NCBI GenBank assembly: GCA_943327015.2
Contig: CALPVM020000053.1
Coordinates: 1 to 10,611 of the forward strand
From: Akkermansia muciniphila
Lineage (GTDB): Bacteria; Pseudomonadota; Gammaproteobacteria; Burkholderiales; Burkholderiaceae_C
Direction: 5' to 3'
DNA: 10,611 nt
The stretch's first letter is position 1, and each line of letters opens with the position of its first letter. This document shows, piece by piece, positions 7,701-10,611 of the stretch. Under the pieces are notes generated by a model that worked only from the letters and a program-made list of their open reading frames with translations, did no database searches and was not told where the DNA came from. Both the position numbers and the translations under genes were made by a program.

Positions 7701-8267
7701 GGCTTTGTGGTGCGAACTGCCGCTAGTGGCCACGATGCACTGGACTTGCTGGCGAGTGGTTACATGCCAGACGCGATACTGCTGGATCTTGCCATGCCCG
7801 GCATTGACGGCTGGGAGACTTTACGCCGCATCCGTGCACTCGGTATTGCTAATACGCCTGCGGCGATCGTATCTGCCAATGCCTTTGACCGAGGGCTGGA
7901 GAATGACGTTGGCATCAAGCCGGAAGACTTTATTGTTAAGCCGGTGCGCCACTCCGAGCTGTTGGGCTGGCTGGAGCGTCAATTGGAGTTGGTATGGCAG
8001 CACACTGCCCCACCAGCCATGCAGCAAGCCCCCCAAAACAAGCCCTTGTCCTTGGTGTTTCCACCCAAAGAAGAAATACTGGCTTTAGAAGAACTGCTGC
8101 GGCTCGGCTACTTTCGCGGCATTATGAATGCATTAGAGGCTATTGAGAGCAAGCATCCTGCATGCCAAGCTTTTACCGAGCACATGTCCAGCCTGGCACG
8201 CCAATACCAATTTGAAACCATGCTCAAGCAACTGCACACCCTACCCCATGAACCGCCCCGCCCTTGA
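4752..8267 (+). CDS. NCS1 permease-histidine kinase-receiver hybrid sensor
   Basis: This 1171-residue membrane protein joins a whole transporter to a hybrid kinase. Residues about 30-495 form an NCS1-family (cytosine/purine/hydantoin:cation symporter) domain with about 12 membrane helices; the start TMEDYALRFAP..FRKWS..RVANTAFG resembles that family. A cysteine cluster follows at 523-560, then two helices (about 588-612 and 638-658), a polar coiled coil (about 660-715), HisKA with H720 (SHELRTP), and HATPase_c with N838 (FFNLLGNAIKF), DTGPGM (865-870) and GAGLGL (894-899). A receiver domain (about 962-1075) has acidic residues D967 and E969/E970, phosphoacceptor D1012, S1041 and K1063. A helical tail of about 75 residues ends the protein. 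The kinase looks active. The permease may transport, sense, or both, as in CbrA/CrbS-like sensors that carry an SSS-family permease instead. Ligand unknown; a nitrogenous nucleobase-like compound is my inference. The first 22 residues are low-complexity and the start is uncertain. Confidence 0.93.
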   Translation: MHLASVASDTPTPSSRSDSPPQRVVKIRRDYNNWVASETMEDYALRFAPQRFRKWSEWRVANTAFGAASFLILEAVGATLLVQYGFFNAFWAILVTGLVIFLAGLPISIYAARYGVDMDLLTRGAGFGYIGSTLTSLIYASFTFIFFALEAAVMAYALELALDIPPTWGYLICAVVVIPLVTHGVSTISKLQLWTQPIWLIMLVVPFVYVLVRNPGALSGITHYAGEKGQSNVLDVYLFGSALTVGIALMTQMGEQADYLRFMPAQTNHNRKRWWAAVLVGGPGWVVLGVLKMLGGACLAYLAISHSVPTDRAVDPNQMYLAAYEYVFPSVPWAVAATAIFVVVSQLKINVTNAYAGSLAWSNFFSRLTHSHPGRVVWVVFNSVIAFMLMEMNVFQALGEVLGLFSNIAIAWMMAVVADLVINKPLGLSPKGIEFKRAHLYDINPVGVGAMALASILSIAAYLGIFGALAQAFSALVALVTAMVAAPAIAWATKGRYYIARSSPTCNSAVTEGSYKPLQARQCVICERSYEAPDMAHCPAYQGPICSLCCTLDARCGDLCKPHASISVQWSAALRWLLPQRIWPYLDTGLAHFILLMLVIMPLLATVFGVFYRQELAALSAATPNPDMAHEALRSGFVKVFAALFLVAGTVAWWLVLTHKSRQVAQEESNRQTHLLLQEIESHRQTDHALQQAKQHADAAKLLAEQANQAKSRYISAISHELRTPLNSILGYAQLMGEDASIPPHRKQAVNVIKRGGEHLLSLIEGTLDVAHIESGKVTLQVRPMQFARGMAEMASMFELQAAEKGLAFHFEMQGAISEWVRADEKRVRQIFFNLLGNAIKFTANGSVTLRLRYAREMAHLEVHDTGPGMTAEELSRIFEPFTRGSSASTGTTGAGLGLTIAKMLTDLMGGELTASSTVGQGSVFKVRLFLPALHLPAQDKAQTSLTQEFKKPHGYAGGRRHILVVDNEEADRELLFNLLQPLGFVVRTAASGHDALDLLASGYMPDAILLDLAMPGIDGWETLRRIRALGIANTPAAIVSANAFDRGLENDVGIKPEDFIVKPVRHSELLGWLERQLELVWQHTAPPAMQQAPQNKPLSLVFPPKEEILALEELLRLGYFRGIMNALEAIESKHPACQAFTEHMSSLARQYQFETMLKQLHTLPHEPPRP
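6318..6440 (+). other. Cysteine-rich putative metal or redox module inside the hybrid sensor
   Basis: Residues 523-563 of the sensor contain eight cysteines with spacing C-x2-C-x11-C-x7-C-x2-CC-x5-C-x3-C, plus histidines at 537 and 563. It sits just after the last NCS1 helix and before two extra membrane helices, so it is probably cytoplasmic. The paired CxxC knuckles suggest a zinc site, but an iron-sulfur or other redox centre is possible. I do not recognise it as a named domain. Confidence 0.7.
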
Positions 8268-9210
8268 CCGTAACAACAGCGACATCGTGCTGATTGTGGA
8301 TGACGTACCCGACAACCTTTCGGTGCTGCACGATGCACTGGAAGAATCCGGCTACACCGTGCTTATTGCCACCTCGGGCGAAGCTGCTTTGCAACGCACG
8401 CTCCAAGCGCAACCCGATATTGTGCTGCTGGATGCCATGATGCCCGGCATGGATGGATTTGAAGTGGCACGCAGACTCAAAGCCGAGCACCGGGTGGCAC
8501 ACATTCCCGTTATCTTTATGACGGGTTTGACCGAGACCGAACATCTGGTGGCAGCATTGGAGTGTGGCGGCGTGGACTATGTAACCAAACCGATCAAGCC
8601 CAAAGAAGTGCTAGCCCGCATGGCCGTGCACCTGCAAGGCGCACGCGAAAAACGCCAAACCCGCACCGCGCTGGATGCCTTTGGTTTTGCCAGCATTACC
8701 GTGCGTGCCAGCGATGGCAAACTGGTATGGCAAACTCCTCTGGCGCGTGACCTGCTGCAACGTTACTGCAACTTTCAAGCACCATTTGCACCAGAGGTGG
8801 TGGTGCAATGGTTACATAGAAATATGGAGCAAGCACTTGCGTCCACCGAGCCCCCACGCCTAAATTTGGAGCAAGGTGCCAAGCGCTTGACCTTCCGGCT
8901 GCACCAGCAAATTGGCGACTCGGATGGTGGCGGCGACTGGCTCATCATCATGCAAGAAGTATCAGATGAGAGTGTGATTGATGCGATTTCACTAAGCTTT
9001 AAACTCACTCCCAAAGAAGCCGAGGTACTTTATTGGGTAGTTAAAGGCAAAATTAACCGCGACATTGGCGACATTGTGGGCAGCAGCCCGATGACGGTCA
9101 AAAAACACCTGGAACACATTTTTGCAAAACTGGGTGTGGAAACCCGCACTGCCGCGGCTGGCATGGCGATGCGTAAAATTAGGCAATTACAGCCGCAGTT
9201 TGAGGGGTAA
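8248..9210 (+). CDS. LuxR-family response regulator with PAS-like middle region
   Basis: This is a DNA-binding response regulator, the likely phosphorylation target of the overlapping sensor kinase. The 320-residue product has a receiver domain (about 12-130) with acidic pocket D18/D19, phosphoacceptor D62 (LLDAMMPGMDG), T92 and K114 (TKP). Residues about 135-245 form a region I read as PAS-like (GFASITVRASDGKLVWQTP, then a strand-rich WLIIMQEVSDES). A LuxR/GerE helix-turn-helix occupies about 253-310 (LTPKEAEVLYWVVKGK..DIG..VGSSPMTVKKHLEHIFAKLGV). The ATG at 8248 lies 20 bases before the stop of the sensor gene, so the two are translationally coupled. An upstream ATG at 8143 in the same frame would overlap the conserved 3' end of the sensor and add residues not expected before a receiver. 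It has no AAA+ domain, so it cannot itself activate a sigma-54 promoter. Confidence 0.93.
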   Translation: MNRPALDRNNSDIVLIVDDVPDNLSVLHDALEESGYTVLIATSGEAALQRTLQAQPDIVLLDAMMPGMDGFEVARRLKAEHRVAHIPVIFMTGLTETEHLVAALECGGVDYVTKPIKPKEVLARMAVHLQGAREKRQTRTALDAFGFASITVRASDGKLVWQTPLARDLLQRYCNFQAPFAPEVVVQWLHRNMEQALASTEPPRLNLEQGAKRLTFRLHQQIGDSDGGGDWLIIMQEVSDESVIDAISLSFKLTPKEAEVLYWVVKGKINRDIGDIVGSSPMTVKKHLEHIFAKLGVETRTAAAGMAMRKIRQLQPQFEG

Positions 9211-9224
9211 TTTTAAAACCTCAA
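9200..9224. terminator. Possible bidirectional terminator between convergent genes
   Basis: A 6-bp inverted repeat (TTGAGG at 9200-9205 and CCTCAA at 9219-9224) encloses TTTTAAAA and spans the stop codons of both the regulator gene and pilU. AT-rich bases in the loop and the convergent layout fit a shared terminator. The stem is short and there is no proper run of T after either arm, so this is weak. Confidence 0.3.
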
Positions 9225-10480
9225 CTTCCCCTGGCCTTCATCCTATTTGCCAGCTCCTGATCTTCCAGCTCGCGCTTGCGCTGCGCCTGTTTAACGCGCT
9301 CAGCCTCGCGAATAGCCTCAACCTCTTCAGGCGTAGGATCTTTATCAAACGACAACACTGGGCCTGATGCCCCAGCAGGCTCGCCACGTTTGCTTTTGAG
9401 CTTCAGGTTCAGGCGCAGTTCGTTAGCAGAGTCTGCATTGCGTAATGCTTCTTCGTAAGCGATGTGACCATCGTTGTACAGGTCAAACAAAGCCCAGTCG
9501 AAAGTGCGCATTCCCAACTCGCGCGACTTTTCCATAATGCCTTTGATCTCGCCGAAAGTGCCTTTAAAAATGCGCTCGGCAATCGAGGGCGTGTTAATCA
9601 AAATCTCAATGGCGGCTTTGCGACCTTTGCCGTCTTCGGTACGAATCAACCGCTGCGACACAATAGAGCGTAAATTTGCCGATAAATCCATCAAAAGCTG
9701 ATTACGTCGCTCTTCTGGAAAGAAATTAATAATCCGGTCTATCGTTTGGTTGGCGTTATTGGCGTGCAATGTACCCAAACACAAGTGGCCGGTTTCGGCA
9801 AAGGCAATGGCATGCTCCATGGTTTCCTGGTCGCGAATTTCACCTATCAAAATCACATCCGGCGCTTGACGCAGGGTGTTTTTAAGCGCATGGTGCCAAG
9901 AGTGGGTGTCCACTCCCACTTCGCGGTGGCTGATGAGCGATTTTTTAGAGGTGTGCACATACTCCACCGGGTCTTCTACGGTAATGATGTGACCGGGCGA
10001 GGTGCTGTTGCGGTAATCAATCAACGCGGCCAAGGTAGTGGATTTGCCCGAACCTGTACCACCAACCACCAACACCAAGCCGCGTTTGTTCATAATTACT
10101 TCTTTGAGCACCGGCGGCAGATCCAGCTTTTCAAAGTTAGGAATTTCAGAAGCAATAGTACGCACCACCATAGCCACGTGCTGTTGCTGCACATACACAT
10201 TCACCCGAAAACGCGATATGTTGGGTATGGAAATGGCAAAGTTGCACTCCATCTCTTTGGCAAATTCTTCGCGCTGGCGCTCGTTCATCATGGCGTGCGC
10301 CAGCACCCGCGTGACGTCCCCGGTGAGTTTTTGAGAGGTTAGCGGCGTCATGCTGCCGTGCGACTTCATGCTGGGGGGAAAGTCGTGCGAAATAAACAAA
10401 TCAGACCCTCCCGCCTGGCTCATGGCGGCAAGGAGTTTGTGCATATAGGCGCGGGCTTGTTCTTCGGTAAGGGCAGACAT
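9221..10480 (-). CDS. pilU: Type IV pilus retraction ATPase PilU
   Basis: PilU is the PilT-like hexameric ATPase that assists retraction of type IV pili at the cytoplasmic face of the inner membrane. The 419-residue product has an N-terminal PAS-like domain (about 1-110), then the RecA-like core: Walker A GGTGSGKST (140-148), Asp box VEDPVEY (168-174), Walker B DVILIGEIRD (208-217) and His box TGHLCLGTLHANNANQTIDR (230-249). FPEERR and the EIKGIMEKS segment, where PilT has its AIRNLIRE motif, point to PilU rather than PilT. The last 60 or so residues are strongly charged and helical (many E, K, R), making the protein somewhat longer than the roughly 380 residues usual in Pseudomonas. pilT, usually the upstream neighbour, is not in this window. 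The gene converges on the two-component system and is functionally unrelated to it. Confidence 0.94.
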   Translation of the reverse strand: MSALTEEQARAYMHKLLAAMSQAGGSDLFISHDFPPSMKSHGSMTPLTSQKLTGDVTRVLAHAMMNERQREEFAKEMECNFAISIPNISRFRVNVYVQQQHVAMVVRTIASEIPNFEKLDLPPVLKEVIMNKRGLVLVVGGTGSGKSTTLAALIDYRNSTSPGHIITVEDPVEYVHTSKKSLISHREVGVDTHSWHHALKNTLRQAPDVILIGEIRDQETMEHAIAFAETGHLCLGTLHANNANQTIDRIINFFPEERRNQLLMDLSANLRSIVSQRLIRTEDGKGRKAAIEILINTPSIAERIFKGTFGEIKGIMEKSRELGMRTFDWALFDLYNDGHIAYEEALRNADSANELRLNLKLKSKRGEPAGASGPVLSFDKDPTPEEVEAIREAERVKQAQRKRELEDQELANRMKARGS

Positions 10481-10562
10481 GGTGGGCTAAAGGTGCAAAG
10501 AAATGAACATGATTTTGCCAGTGTAAAGCATGTATGTTGGCGCGGTGATTCATAATATTGCC

Positions 10563-10611
10563 ATGAATTCTTCAATTAACGCCGACCCGGCCGAACTGGC
10601 CAAATTTTCTG
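10563..10611 (+). CDS. ubiG: Start of ubiquinone biosynthesis O-methyltransferase UbiG (partial)
   Basis: Only 16 full codons are present before the window ends, reading MNSSINADPAELAKFS. The NADP.EL.KFS pattern is the characteristic N-terminus of UbiG, the S-adenosylmethionine-dependent enzyme that performs both O-methylations in ubiquinone synthesis. The gene diverges from pilU with an 82-base gap. A -10-like CATAAT lies at 10551-10556, too close to the ATG for a normal leader, and no Shine-Dalgarno is visible, so a short or leaderless transcript is possible but unproven. The assignment rests on a short but distinctive peptide. Confidence 0.72.
   Translation, partial: MNSSINADPAELAKFS

Noticed and set aside
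8143..8247. Upstream extension of the response regulator to an ATG at 8143
   Set aside because: Would add 35 residues before the receiver and overlap the sensor's coding tail; the ATG at 8248 places the receiver at the N-terminus as expected.
9746..10342. Plus-strand open frame of 198 codons opposite pilU
   Set aside because: Antisense to the conserved PilU ATPase core; His/Gln/Val-rich composition typical of a reverse-strand shadow.

Overview
The window looks like a chromosomal segment of a betaproteobacterium, most likely in the order Burkholderiales. This rests on the UreABC/UreJ sequences, the ureA-ureJ-ureB-ureC-ureE-ureF-ureG order, a PilU-type pilus ATPase, and a UbiG N-terminus at the right edge. 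Genus cannot be fixed from the sequence alone. Coding density is very high and no stretch without a gene exceeds about 90 bases. I saw no mobile element, tRNA, rRNA or CRISPR array.

Positions 1-4667, minus strand, hold a compact nickel-urease operon read from right to left: ureA (gamma), ureJ (HupE/UreJ membrane protein, probable nickel uptake), ureB (beta), ureC (alpha, with all active-site residues), ureE (nickel chaperone with a histidine-rich tail), ureF and ureG (maturation GTPase, cut by the window edge). Genes are separated by 1-base overlaps or gaps of 10-20 bases, so one mRNA with translational coupling is likely. ureD/ureH, which often lies just upstream of ureA in related operons, is not at that position. 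A very good sigma-54 (-24/-12) promoter sequence precedes ureA, which suggests nitrogen-dependent control.

Positions 4752-9210, plus strand, diverge from the urease operon. The first gene encodes an unusual 1171-residue membrane sensor: an entire NCS1-type (cytosine/purine/hydantoin) permease, a dense cysteine cluster, two more membrane helices, a coiled coil, a histidine kinase, a receiver domain and a C-terminal helical module. The second gene overlaps it by 20 bases and encodes a LuxR-type response regulator with a receiver, a PAS-like middle region and a helix-turn-helix. Together they look like a transporter-derived two-component system placed back-to-back with urease. A plausible idea, which is inference only, is that it senses a nitrogen-rich compound such as a purine, pyrimidine, hydantoin or allantoin, whose breakdown can feed urea to urease.

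Positions 9221-10480, minus strand, encode PilU, the accessory retraction ATPase of type IV pili, convergent with the regulator gene with a 10-base gap. From 10563 the first 16 codons of a divergent gene match the start of ubiG (ubiquinone biosynthesis).
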